Shown here piece by piece: positions 14,401 through 22,781 of a DNA stretch of 64,000 nt. A program made the position numbers and the translations under genes. Origin of the DNA: Diacronema lutheri (Eukaryota; Haptophyta; Pavlovophyceae; Pavlovales; Pavlovaceae); NCBI GenBank assembly GCA_019448385.1, contig JAGTXO010000005.1, forward strand, positions 434,001-498,000. The letters run 5' to 3'. The notes beneath the pieces are model-generated. The model worked only from the letters and a program-made list of their open reading frames with translations, made no database searches and was not told the origin of the DNA. Positions within the stretch are counted from its first letter, which is position 1; every line of letters begins with the position of its first letter.

Positions 14401-15616
14401 GGCCGCGCGGCTCACGGCGCGCGACGCGGCGGCACGCGCCGCCTTCGAGACGCACGTGAACGCGTCGCTCGCTGGCTTTGACGTGCCGTCGCACATGTCC
14501 GACCGCGAGGTGCTGCGCGAGCTGCTCAAGATGGCCGCCGTCGAAGCAGCGGCTGTCGCGCCCGGCCGTCTCGAGATGGCGCGGGGCGCGATTAAGGCGC
14601 ACCGCAAGTGGCTCGCCGACACGGCGCTCGCCGACGCGGCGGCGGCGATCCGCGCGGCGAGCGGCGGCGGCGGCGGCGGCGACGGTGGCGGTGCCGGCGC
14701 AGCTAACGATGCCGCCGCCGCCGCTAGCGCGGCCGCCGGCGGCAGCGGCGGCTGCGCCGGCGGCGCGGCGTGCGCGTGGCTTCCGACCCTTGGCGCGCAG
14801 CGCGCGAGTCAGCTGCTCGGCTCGTGGAAGGAGGCGCCGGCGAAGGGCGGCGTGCGCGCCGCGCGCGACGCCTCGCCCGCCTTCCGCGCGAGCCCCGCCG
14901 AGTTCTCGCTCGTCCTCGGCGCGGCGCTCCACCGCGCGGGCGTGCGCCACTGGCGGCTCGCCGTGCTGTGCGTCGGCAACAACTCGGCGCTGTCGACGCA
15001 GCACCTGCAGCTGCCCGAGAGCTCGGCGGAAGGAGACGCGTGCGATGCCGTCACCGAGGTGCATGCCGCGCGGAGGGGCCGGGCAGGGGACGGGCAGAGG
15101 GCGGGGGGGCGGGCAGGGGAAGGGGGCGGCGGGGCGGGGCGCTCGCCGCACCTGACGCAGCGCCGTGCGCACCTGCGCGCGCCGGCACGCAGGTGCGGCT
15201 GGGCAAGCGCAAGGACCGTCTCGCGCGCTGGGTCGCGGAGCACCGGCGCGCGCTCAAGGCCAAGTCCGCCGGTGCGCGCGCACACGCGCACCGTCGCGCG
15301 CGCGCCGCGCCAGTCTGCGCCAACCGGGCGCCATCATGCGCGCACGCGCGCGAGCGCGCGCGTAGGCCGGATTCGCGGCGCTAAGGAGGTGCATTTTCGC
15401 ACGGACCGGCGCGGCTTTTTGTGGTTGAGCCTGCGCTGGATGCATCGCGCCGACGAGGTGTACCCCGGCCTCTTCTACGCCGACTACGACTCGGCCGTGA
15501 CCTACTACCCCAGCGCGAGCCCGGCGCGGTGGGAGGTGGATGGCGAGCTGCTCGACTCGCGCGGCGCGCTCAAGCTGCAGCGGCCGCCCGTCCAGTCGGT
15601 GCTGTCGGCCATGTGA
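11402..15616 (+). CDS. Derlin-family membrane protein with a very long repeat-bearing C-terminal extension
   Basis: Residues 1 to about 190 match Derlins, rhomboid-fold ER proteins that act in retrotranslocation (ERAD). They include FPLIARGQLWRLLTPFAYVD, a LE-G-Y-GR block (AALEAGYYAGR), several hydrophobic helices and FFVVRLWAAGEP. Normal Derlins are about 200-300 residues, whereas here the frame runs on for more than 1,000. The extension has four related units, each with a F-x-VP-x(2)-hSD-x-EVL-type core (DVPDAMTDIEVLASVL, VPAELSDAEVLDELL, a diverged third copy, DVPSHMSDREVLRELL). Each is paired with an Ala/Leu/Arg helix such as EHRRQQSVQRALTALRALLE. Gly/Ala/Glu repeats lie between units. 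Exon 1 ends at 15058 and exon 2 starts at 15193 (VRLGKRKDRL, phase 0). A second intron ends near 15385, with its donor (GC-type at 15259 or GT at 15272) unresolved. The last exon encodes VHFRTDRRGFLWLSLRWMHR and ends at the TGA at 15616. Confidence 0.78.
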   Translation: MPIRVAELPPLTLALTLACAAVSAAAACGRCSATDLALSFPLIARGQLWRLLTPFAYVDGLSMRFMAHLYAFSHFSAALEAGYYAGRGAAYALALFGGLAAMLAGCLAAPDLEQPFLMTPLAFFVVRLWAAGEPHTSVEVFGPLCTSSTMLPYALLGGLTLFTGGAAAMPALLGIGAAVFVDCWRPDVALSAPARAPAAAAASAPAAAAAPAARARADGRRAFLLLAALALALGGWQLRHGARARGTGGRHGAQLEQLRWAFELDGADGGNASADGGGGALAPLTPPADALAELIERALAAAPLAPPPPPPPPPAAAGDGGAAPPSAPGADGNGGGGGGGAADDGGGTAWGPRQIFALYDQLSAVWRSKQKARAMKPSLSSAAAAAAPLGRAAAHADGERPAAEAMDELLATLQAQLVDTLAQFDVPDAMTDIEVLASVLGDDVADVPGYAARAAAAANRTRADGGEAGGAAGGAAGGAAGGAAGGAAGGEAGGAAGGEAGGAAGGEVGGAAGGEAKVPPPASAELDALLDVVAEHRQHQLVAREALASFRALVERLRLEDEPLRADGGVDGGVDGGADGGADGGAGGGVAHAGAGGDKAEAEAEAEAAAEAEAKSDVELAAPAPSEAAARAADILRALRFDPHGALEPRDVARVLNATVCSFTVPAELSDAEVLDELLASAQLEPDAGGGGNGGGNGGAADGAAGAANATAVADHHRPVLHAVIREARAGMAERTRTAALSGLTELLVRRAAAEPADAVADADAADADAPPLERACVNAAGAAVACGDPPVAVAGAGAPVGGGFNFTERTVLQAYVFDLLNGLEPDADLAAESDAQLHARVLAMLGVVAPEPAPAPRAPARVAVAGASPVWDDARAAPPLRNRSLALVWEAVREHRRQQSVQRALTALRALLEGTEEVPEDARADAAAEEAADAAAAGGEGEGEGEGEGEGDGQGQGQGQGGAERAHDGDGEDDGEFATPPTTAERRAARVAAARAARAAARLTARDAAARAAFETHVNASLAGFDVPSHMSDREVLRELLKMAAVEAAAVAPGRLEMARGAIKAHRKWLADTALADAAAAIRAASGGGGGGDGGGAGAANDAAAAASAAAGGSGGCAGGAACAWLPTLGAQRASQLLGSWKEAPAKGGVRAARDASPAFRASPAEFSLVLGAALHRAGVRHWRLAVLCVGNNSALSTQHLQLPESSAEGDACDAVTEVHAARRGRAGDGQRAGGRAGEGGGGAGRSPHLTQRRAHLRAPARRCGWASARTVSRAGSRSTGARSRPSPPVRAHTRTVARAPRQSAPTGRHHARTRASARVGRIRGAKEVHFRTDRRGFLWLSLRWMHRADEVYPGLFYADYDSAVTYYPSASPARWEVDGELLDSRGALKLQRPPVQSVLSAM
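12790..12955 (+). repeat. GC-rich short tandem repeat inside the Derlin-fusion gene
   Basis: Units of GGCGGCGCGGCGG and GGCGGCGAGGCGG alternate and encode AGGAAGGEAGG-type repeats. Similar codon repeats occur at 13097-13170 (DGGVDGGAD) and 14218-14282 (GEGEGE then GQGQGQ). They extend low-complexity linkers without breaking the frame. Confidence 0.85.
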
Positions 15617-15913
15617 CGTGTGGCCGCACGTGCAGTTGAACTTTTTAATGTTAGAAGCCGTTCCCGCTGCCGGCGTGCACAGGGTCGACGCCCTGATTTC
15701 GGCCTGATGTTGCGTGCGCCCTTTCGCTCGCTCCGTTTGTCCAGCCTCGGCCCCGTGCGCGCCCCTCCTGCTGACCCGCCTGTAAGCGTCGTTAGTATGT
15801 TAGAAGCAAGCACGGAGCCGCACCAAGGTGGATGGAGGTCGCGGCGTGCGCTGTGCGAACCTCGGGAAACGTCTTCATGTACCCAAAATTTCACGTGGTG
15901 TCCACAAGCACAA
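15617..15913. other. Intergenic, Derlin-fusion gene to tRNA
   Basis: This gap of about 300 bp has no convincing coding potential. It contains two copies of ATGTTAGAAGC (15649 and 15798) of unknown meaning. Confidence 0.5.
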
Positions 15914-15984
15914 GCAACTGTGGTTTAGTGGTAGAATGCTCGCCTGCCACGCGGGCGACCCGAGTTCGATTCTCGGCGGTTGCA
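15914..15984 (+). tRNA. tRNA-Gly (anticodon GCC)
   Basis: A complete cloverleaf can be drawn. The acceptor stem is GCAACTG against CGGTTGC (one T-G pair). The D arm contains GTTTAGTGGTAGAAT. The anticodon stem is CTCGC against GCGGG around the loop CTGCCAC, so the anticodon is GCC. The T arm is CCGAG-TTCGATT-CTCGG and the discriminator is A. No intron is present. A short T run (TTTT, about 15987) follows and could serve as the RNA polymerase III terminator. The internal A and B boxes (TGGTTTAGTGG and GTTCGATTC) fit the consensus. Confidence 0.96.
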
Positions 15985-16795
15985 TGTTTTGCGAGAGCGT
16001 CCTCCGGGCCCGCTTTTGCTGCACCGCTGCGCGCGCTCTTTCCAACTGGCGCGCGCGTGTGCGGAGCTAATGATGAACTGGGCGCGACGCCCGCATAGCC
16101 GCAGGACGAGGCCCCGCGTCGCGCGCGCGCGCCGAGCGCGCTTTTCGGCCTCGCGCGCGCGCGTTCTCGGCGCTCGCCCTCGCCTCCTCGCGACGCACAA
16201 TCGACGCAGGCACGACCGCGTCGTTAACGCGCGTGCGTCGCCCCGCGCGCGCCGGCCGTGCCCATATCCTCGGCGCGCACGCCGCTCACCATCGCGCGCG
16301 ACTGACCGGGCAACCCCGCTACGCCGCTACGCGCCGCTGCGCGCTGCGGCCGCGCGCGCTCCTCGCCCGATCCGCGCGCGACCGTGTAGGCGCGGCACGT
16401 TTAGCGGCCCACGCCCGCGGCCGCCCGCCGCGGCCCGCACGCGCCCGCCTCTGCCGCGCGCCCGCGCGCCTCGGACGACGGCGGCGGCGGCGGCTGCGTT
16501 GAGCGCGACGATTGTGGCGACGTCAGCCGCCGCCGTCGAGCCGAGCGCGCGGTGGCGGGCGCCGGACGCCGCTCACTGGTCGGCATGCCGCCGGCGCGCG
16601 CCGGCCGCGCGCGCGCGCCCGTCGCACGGCGCCGGCGCCGGCCGTACCTGCACCACGCGCTCGTGGTGGCAGCTGCGGCGGCCGCCTGCCGCACCGCTGC
16701 CCCTTACCCCGCCCCTCACGTCGCCAGCGGCCCGCCGGAAAGCCTCCTCCCTTCCTCTCCCTTCCCCATCCCTTCATCACCAGCCCCGTCGCGCG
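15985..16795. other. Intergenic, tRNA to cysteine synthase
   Basis: This gap of about 810 bp is very GC-rich with many CGCG runs and no protein-like frame. The last 100 bp before the cysteine synthase ATG is pyrimidine-rich (CCTCCCTTCCTCTCCCTTCC) and probably holds its promoter or 5' UTR. Confidence 0.45.
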
Positions 16796-18827
16796 ATGGC
16801 GCTCGTCCCGGCCACGCTGCGCGCCGCCGCTTGCCCGCCGCTTGCGCGCGGGCTGCGCGCGACGCCGGCGCTGGGTGCGATATACGGCAACATCTCGCAG
16901 ACCGTTGGCCGCACGCCCGTCGTGCGCATCAACAAGCTCGCGCCGCCCGGCATCGGTGCGGCGCACCATGCGCGTCACGCCGCGCCACGCGCACCGCGCG
17001 CGGCCGCGCGTCACGCGCGCGGCCGCGCGTCACGCGCGCGGCGCGGCGCGTTGCGCGCGCGCGCGCAGAGCTCTACGCCAAGTGCGAGTTCTTCAACCCG
17101 CTTTCGTCCGTCAAGGACCGCCTCGGCCTCGCCATCATTCAGCACGCCGAGCGGACGGGCGCACTCGCGCCCGGCCAGACGGTGATCGAGGCGACGTCGG
17201 GCAACACGGGCATCTCGATCGCGATGATGTGCGCGCAGCGCGGGTACCCGTGCGTGATTGTGATGGCCGACTCGTTCTCCGTCGAGCGGCGCAAGATCAT
17301 GCGCGCGCTTGGCGCACGCGTCGTGCTCACGCCCGCAACCGAGCGCGGCTCTGGCATGGTCAAAAAAGCGATCGAGCTCGCGCGCGAGCACGGCTGGTTC
17401 CTCGCGCGGCAGTTTGAAAACGAGGCAAACCGCGAGTTCCACGCGATGACTACCGGACCCGAGATCCTGCAGGACTTCGCCACCCGCCGCCTCGACTACT
17501 GGGTGACGGGATACGGGACGGGCGGCACCTTTGCCGGTGACGCGCGCGCGGCGCCGCGCCGCGTCGCGCTGCCGTCGCGCGCGTTCGCGTCCACGAATCC
17601 ACGCCGAGAAGGCCATACCTCCACCGTCTCCACGCCCCCCCTCATTCGCCCTAAAATCCCCTCACCCACCCCCCCCCCCCTCCCCCGCCCCCCGCCCCCG
17701 CCCCCCTCACCCCCTCCGCTACGCTCCAGGTGCCGGTGCCGTGCTCAAGCTTGCGCGGCCCAACGTGAAGATCGTGCTCTCCGAGCCGGCGGGGGCAGCG
17801 CTCGTCACGTCGGGCGCCGGGCAGGAGCGGATGGACGACGGCTCGCCTGCAAAGACACACCCCGCGTTCACGCCGCGTGCGCGCAATTCCTCCGCGCGCC
17901 CACACCTCCGCCCGCCCTCACGCGCCCGCACCTCCGCCCGCCCTCACGCGCCCGCACCTCCGCCCGCCCTCACGCGCCGCGCGCGCGCGCGCGCGCGTGC
18001 GCGCCCGCCCGCCCACGGCGTGCACAGACCCAATCCAGGGCTGGACGCCGGATTTTATTCCACTCAACTTGCACGCCGGCCTCGAGGCGCACACGCATGA
18101 CGAGGCGCGCGCGCGCGCGAACGCACTCTTTTTGAAAAGGCGGCTGAGGGGAGGGCGCGCGGTGCGCGGGCTGGACGCCCTTTCGCGGGCTGGACGCCCA
18201 TTCGCCTCTTCCTGTGCGGGCTGGACGCCCATTCGCCCCTTTCTTCGCGGGCTGGACGCCCATTCGCCCCTTCCTGCGCGGGCTGGACGCCCATTCGCCC
18301 CTTCCTGCGCGGGCTGGACGCCCATTCGCCCCTTCCTGCGCGGGCTGGACGCCCATTCGCCCCTTCCTCCCCGCGTCACCCACGCCACGGTGACGCAGGT
18401 GATCACGGTCACGGGCGACGAGGCAATCGCAACGGCACAGCGGCTTGCGCGTGAGGAGGGCATCTTCACGGGCATCTCGGGCGGCGCTGGCATGGCGAGC
18501 GCGCTCAAGGTGCGCACGGATGCGACGGCCGGGCGGCGGGCGCGGCGCGCGCGGCGCGCATCGCGGGCCGCGCACGTCATGCCGGGCCGCGCGTCTGCCG
18601 CCCCGGTGGCGTCCAACGGCGCCGACGCCGACGCCGACGCTGACGCGCGCGCGCCGCGCGCGGCGCAGGTGGCGGAGCGCGCGCCCGCGGGCAGCGTGAT
18701 TTTGACGATGTTGCCCGACACGGCCGAGAGGTACCTGTCGACGCCGCTCTTCGCGAACATCGCCGCCGAGATGGACGAGGCCGAGCTGGCCGTCTCGCGC
18801 TCGACGCCCGGCTTCCAGCTCGACTGA
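16796..18827 (+). CDS. cysK: Cysteine synthase (O-acetylserine (thiol)lyase), PLP-dependent
   Basis: The enzyme makes cysteine from O-acetylserine and sulfide. It carries the PLP lysine block NPLSSVKDRLG, the substrate loop TSGNTGIS, the PLP phosphate-binding GTGGTFAG, HPIQGWTPDFIP and GIFTGISGGA. Five introns are inferred from phase-consistent joins: 16956-17068, 17537-17729, 17877-18027, 18105-18398 and 18510-18668. The exons are join(16796-16955, 17069-17536, 17730-17876, 18028-18104, 18399-18509, 18669-18827), giving 373 residues. Introns 1 and 3 each split a codon that becomes the expected residue (GI-E-LYAK; FTP-H-PIQGW). Intron 4 uses a GC donor (GAG before GCGCGC) and contains a 30-bp minisatellite. 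The Arg/Ala-rich first 25 residues could be an organellar transit peptide. Cystathionine beta-synthase is less likely because there is no CBS pair. Confidence 0.95.
18166..18368 (+). repeat. 30-bp minisatellite in intron 4 of the cysteine synthase gene
   Basis: Seven copies of GCGGGCTGGACGCCC occur. The last six are spaced about 30 bp apart, with the filler ATTCGCCCCTTCCT; the first two are 20 bp apart. The core GGGCTGGACGCC also occurs in the exon just upstream (18038-18049, in the codons for QGWTP), so the array may have been seeded from coding sequence. The array is stop-free in the gene's frame. Confidence 0.92.
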
Positions 18828-18958
18828 GCGGCGCGCCATACTGTGGCCGTCATGCACGACGGCCGGGCGCGGCCGTGATCGCGTCGCCGTACTCGTCGAC
18901 GGGCACCGCCCGCTGCACGCGCCCGCCCACATTTTTTTTTAAAAGGAGCGACATAATC

Positions 18959-19396
18959 ATGGCGCGACACCGCGCGGCGCTCGGCGCGATCGCCCTCCTG
19001 GTCGCGGCCAGCGGCGCGGCGCCGACGACGCGGCTGCGTGTGTGCGCCGGATCGAGCTGCTCAGGGCGGTGTGTTGGTGCCTTTGAGCCCGTCCGCGCCT
19101 TCGAGGCCGTCGCCAACGCGCCGTGCAGCCGCTGCGCGGACGTCGAGCTCGAGACCGTGCACTGCATGAACATGTGCAAGCGCGGGCCCAACGTGCGGCT
19201 CATCCACGCGGGCGAGCTCGCGACGGTGCCCGCCGAGATGGGCGAGGTGGAGCGCACCCGTCGCGCCTTCCAGGGCGTCCTCGACGACGAGCGCGTTTTG
19301 CGCGTCTGGTCGCTTGCCGCGTGCGCGGCGGCGGGCACGCTCGGAGACGGCCTTGTGCTGCACGGGCCACCGCCGGACGAGGCGTTAACAGGATGA
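18959..19396 (+). CDS. Small thioredoxin-like [2Fe-2S] ferredoxin-type protein with signal peptide
   Basis: The 145-residue product begins with a signal-like segment (MARHRAALGAIALLVAASG). Then follows LRVCAGSSCSGRC and, about 35 residues on, HCMNMCKRGPNV. That four-cysteine layout is typical of thioredoxin-like [2Fe-2S] ferredoxins, also found as NuoE-type domains. The start is the ATG at 18959, which follows a T-rich stretch (18931-18939) and AAAAGGAGCG. An in-frame Met lies upstream at 18875, but the intervening residues look untranslated. In an alga the leader could target the ER or, as a bipartite signal, a plastid; this is inference. The partner is unknown. Confidence 0.8.
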   Translation: MARHRAALGAIALLVAASGAAPTTRLRVCAGSSCSGRCVGAFEPVRAFEAVANAPCSRCADVELETVHCMNMCKRGPNVRLIHAGELATVPAEMGEVERTRRAFQGVLDDERVLRVWSLAACAAAGTLGDGLVLHGPPPDEALTG

Positions 19397-19417
19397 CGGA
19401 CCCGTCGCACCCTAGAC

Positions 19418-19810
19418 TTAAATAAGACTGCGCGCCTGGCGGCCCATCGCCACGCTGCGCCGCCGGGCCTGTGTCCGTCCCTTTCCCCGCACCAACCCGA
19501 TCACGTCACTCGTATTTCCCGCGCACCCGGCGCTCGCCCCCGAGCACTGCAGATCGACGCGGCAGTCACGCGCGAGCTCGGTGAACACCTCCGTCGTCGT
19601 CCTGCGCGGCCGCGACACCTCGCCCGCTGCAGCGTCGGCCGCGCGCCGGTTCCAGAGCGCGCGCTTGAGGCCGTTGCCCGAGTCGCCCGTGCATGACGGC
19701 GCGCGCGCTTCGGCGAGCGCGCGGCGGATGTGCGCGTACGCCGGCGACCCCGCGGGCGACGTGATGCCGCTGTCGCCCGGGCGACGCGAGGGTGGGGGAA
19801 GGAAGGCGCG

Positions 19811-19855
<45 letters not shown>

Positions 19856-19987
19856 AAGGTTGGGCGGGGATGCGTGTGCTCGTCCGTGCATTCGCCAGCC
19901 GCCTCGGCCGGCCGCTACGGCGAGCCGTTCACGGGCGGCGGCGTGGCGCAGCGCGGGGTGGCGCTGGCGCAGCGTGTATCGGCACAT
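19418..19987 (-). CDS. Hypothetical protein, probably the 3' part of a spliced gene
   Basis: The minus strand is open from 19987 to the TAA at 19418. The stretch 19779-19418 reads like protein (LKRALWNRRAADAAAGEVS, TTTEVFTELARDCRVDLQC). It is preceded by a likely acceptor (GGGCGACAG, about 19780) and, further upstream on this strand, a 43-nt C tract at 19812-19854, so the proline run in the conceptual frame is probably intronic. The first exon is not identified with confidence. No family is recognised. Confidence 0.35.
19812..19854. repeat. 43-nt G homopolymer (C tract on the minus strand)
   Basis: This is an uninterrupted run of G on the plus strand. On the minus strand it is a C tract that could act as the polypyrimidine tract of an intron of the flanking hypothetical gene. 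Its length should be treated with caution because homopolymers are error-prone in sequencing. Confidence 0.85.
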
Positions 19988-20154
19988 CAGGGGGGCCCGC
20001 CGATGTCGCCGTTGCGGCCAGCTCCTGACAGTGCGAATCAGGCCTTCGCCTCCGGTCAGTTGGTGTCACTGCTCCGGTCAGTTGGCGCCGCCTTCGCCCG
20101 GCTGCTCGCGCTGCCCGCCCGCCACCCGCCGCCCGCCGCGCCGCGCCGCGCGCG

Positions 20155-22668
20155 CTAGGCCTTGCCGCGCGCCACCGCCGCCGGCGCCGCCGCGCCGCCA
20201 TCGCGATCGCCATTGTATACCCTGGGCAGCGCGGCCGGCGTGCCGACCGTGCCCTGCACGCCTCGCGCCTTCATCCGGCGCACCTCGTCGACGCGCGGGT
20301 GGTCGGCGGGCAGTCGAAGCGCATCGAAGCCGGCGAGCGCCAGTTTCATGCGCTTCTGCCCGGCGGTGCGCGTGTGAATGTCACGGCCGAAGCGCACCTG
20401 AAGCTCGCCCACCTTTGCGCTCACGTAGAGCGTGCACTCGTGCGCGCTGCCGTATTGGTCGTCGCACTGCGCGAGCAGCTCGTCGAGCAGCGCGCGCGCC
20501 TCCTTGTCCCACTTGTCGTCCGCGGCGAGCGCCATCTCCATCAACACGCACGCGTGGTTGAGCTTGACCGAGACGCTCACGGCGTGCAGCGCCTTGTAGA
20601 AGCGCGAGATGAGCGCCTCGGCCTCGCGGTACAGCCGTTCCGCCTCCTTGAGCAGCTCGACCGACCTGTTATGCGATACCTCCACGGCCGCGAGCTTCGC
20701 GTCGGCGGCTGCGCCCGCGCCGCCGCCGCGCGCGCGCCGCGCCGCGTCGACGTCGGCGGCGGTCGCGCAGCCGTCGCGCAGCGCGCGCAGGCAGTTTGCG
20801 AGCGAGACACGGCAGTGCTGCGTGTTGAGCGCCTCCTTGCCGAGTGCCGGTGTGAGGCCCTCGAGCGAGTACTTAAGCGCCGCGCGGTAGTGCGGCTCGG
20901 CGCGCTCAAACTCGCCGAGGTCGCGCAGCGTGTCGGCGAGCTGCATGTGCGCGCCGGCGAGGCGCTCGTCGCGCGCGCCCACACCGCGCGCGACGAGGCC
21001 GCGCGTCATTGTTGCTGCCGCATCTGCGACGACGCCGCCCACCGAATTGTTCAAAGCCTCTTCGTGCGCGATCACCTTCTCATAGCTCGCGATCGCGCGC
21101 GCGATCGACGCCGGGTCGCGCAGCAAACGGAGCACATTCGCCAGCCGGTTTACGGCGTCGAGCGTCTTGTCGTGTGCGGGGCCAAAGTGGTTGAGCGCAA
21201 AGGCGTGCAACTGCAGCGTCTCTTCGTAGCACTTGGTCACCCACGGCGCGACCGCCCCCCTCGCTTGGCCGCCATCGTGCGGCCGATTCTGATGGCCGAG
21301 CGCCCACAGGTCGATCCGCGCGCGCATCAGCTCGAAGAGCGCCTCGACCTCGGCGACGCCAAGCTCCTTGTGCGCGGCGCGCGGCGCGTGCTCGTCGATC
21401 ACGCGCTGGCACTCGCGCAACGCCCACGTCGTGAACGCATCGGCGAACGCCGCGTGCGCCGCGCCGAGCTCGCCGGCGATCGCCGCGCTAAGCGCCGCGT
21501 CCTCCTGCTCCGAACGCGCGCGCGAGCGTGCGAAGGAGATTGAGCGCATTGCCTTGAAAAGGCTGTTACGCGCGTCCGTATCGAGCAGGAGCGCGTCAAG
21601 GGCCCGACGCTCCGCGTCGGGCACGGCGAAGACCACGTTCTGGCTGCCGAGCGCCTTGTACGCGACGTGCAGCGCGTAGAGCCACTGCATGTCGCGCACG
21701 CCGTCACACACCGCCACGTCGCCCACGTCGTCGACGACGAAGACGGCCTTGGAGAGCGACGCGACGACCTCGGGGAACTCGCGCGCCCAGTATTCCTTGC
21801 GCAGCGCGAGCTGCCGCGCCTCGCGCCGCCGCGCCGCGCCGCCCTCGCGCGACGGCACGCCGACGGCCGCGCCGTCCGTGTCGGCGCCGAGCTCGCCCGA
21901 CGGCTGCGCGCGCACCGCCGGCTCGACGCGCGATTGCGACGCGCCGCTCGGCCTACGCTCGCCGTCTGCCGGCTCGTGCGGCGAAGGCTCCGGCGCGAAG
22001 CGGCGCGCGCCGCCCGTGATTGCGCGCGGCGAAGCGCGCGGCGATGCGCGTGTCGACGCGCTCGGATCCCGCAGGCCAGGCGTGCCGGCGCGCGCGGTCG
22101 TCGTCGTCGACTTGACGGTGGCGCGCATGTCGACGGAGCAGAGCTCGTCAAGGTAGAAGAAGGGTGAAGGTGGCAGCTCGGCGAGCCCGGCGACGGCGCT
22201 GATCACCCGCCCCACCTTGACGTCCTCCGACGTGACGAGCAGCACGTTGGCCCGCCCGACCGGCTGGTGCAGCGCGAGCGTCGAGCGGACCATCGCGTTG
22301 ATGCTCGCCTTTAGCCAGAGCGGGTCATTCTGCAGCGTGGCGACGAAGGGGCGGCGTGTCTCCTGCATGCGCGGCCGGACGACGCGCGTTGCGATTAAAT
22401 CCATCGACACGTAGCTTTTCAGCGTCTCGGCATCCACCTTGTGCGCGGGCGTGCGCGGCGACGAGACGCTGATCCGGCGGATCGTCTTGAAGATGGTCGG
22501 TGCCGCGCTTGCGTGGCGGGCGCCCTTGGACGGGCGGCGCGGCGACACGTGGTCGATCGCGTCGAGCTGTTCGCCTACATCAATTGACGCGCGCTCCTCG
22601 AGGTCGCGCAGCACCTCGAGCCGCACGCCAAGGAAGCGCGTGCCGTGCGCGCCGCACGGGCCCCACAT
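20155..22668 (-). CDS. TPR-repeat protein (kinesin light chain-like repeats) of unknown function
   Basis: The frame is a single open exon of 837 residues. The C-terminal half has helical pairs of the TPR/kinesin-light-chain type (AHMQLADTLRDLGEFERAEPHYRAAL compressed; LHAFALNHFGPAHDKTLDAVNRLAN in part). Residues about 290-370 contain the hydrophobic block SKAVFVVDDVGDVAVCDGV and LGSQNVVFAVPDAE, which could form a small alpha/beta domain of TIR-like type; this is a guess. The middle is rich in Ser/Arg/Pro. The assigned Met at 22668 is the first in frame. The function is likely protein scaffolding. The neighbour upstream is crooked-neck on the same strand, 113 bp away. Confidence 0.7.
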   Translation of the reverse strand: MWGPCGAHGTRFLGVRLEVLRDLEERASIDVGEQLDAIDHVSPRRPSKGARHASAAPTIFKTIRRISVSSPRTPAHKVDAETLKSYVSMDLIATRVVRPRMQETRRPFVATLQNDPLWLKASINAMVRSTLALHQPVGRANVLLVTSEDVKVGRVISAVAGLAELPPSPFFYLDELCSVDMRATVKSTTTTARAGTPGLRDPSASTRASPRASPRAITGGARRFAPEPSPHEPADGERRPSGASQSRVEPAVRAQPSGELGADTDGAAVGVPSREGGAARRREARQLALRKEYWAREFPEVVASLSKAVFVVDDVGDVAVCDGVRDMQWLYALHVAYKALGSQNVVFAVPDAERRALDALLLDTDARNSLFKAMRSISFARSRARSEQEDAALSAAIAGELGAAHAAFADAFTTWALRECQRVIDEHAPRAAHKELGVAEVEALFELMRARIDLWALGHQNRPHDGGQARGAVAPWVTKCYEETLQLHAFALNHFGPAHDKTLDAVNRLANVLRLLRDPASIARAIASYEKVIAHEEALNNSVGGVVADAAATMTRGLVARGVGARDERLAGAHMQLADTLRDLGEFERAEPHYRAALKYSLEGLTPALGKEALNTQHCRVSLANCLRALRDGCATAADVDAARRARGGGAGAAADAKLAAVEVSHNRSVELLKEAERLYREAEALISRFYKALHAVSVSVKLNHACVLMEMALAADDKWDKEARALLDELLAQCDDQYGSAHECTLYVSAKVGELQVRFGRDIHTRTAGQKRMKLALAGFDALRLPADHPRVDEVRRMKARGVQGTVGTPAALPRVYNGDRDGGAAAPAAVARGKA

Positions 22669-22781
22669 CGCTGCACCGACAACGACGCCGGCGTCTCACT
22701 TTTTGAAGCCAGGTTGTTGACCCGGGCGCCGGTGTCACTAGGATTATGAGAAAAATAATTTGCCCGAAGTGCTCAAGCTCA

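Noticed and set aside
18166-18368. CRISPR-like array of 30-bp periodic repeats
   Set aside because: The units are contiguous with no unique spacers, lie in an intron of a eukaryotic gene, and no Cas genes are present.
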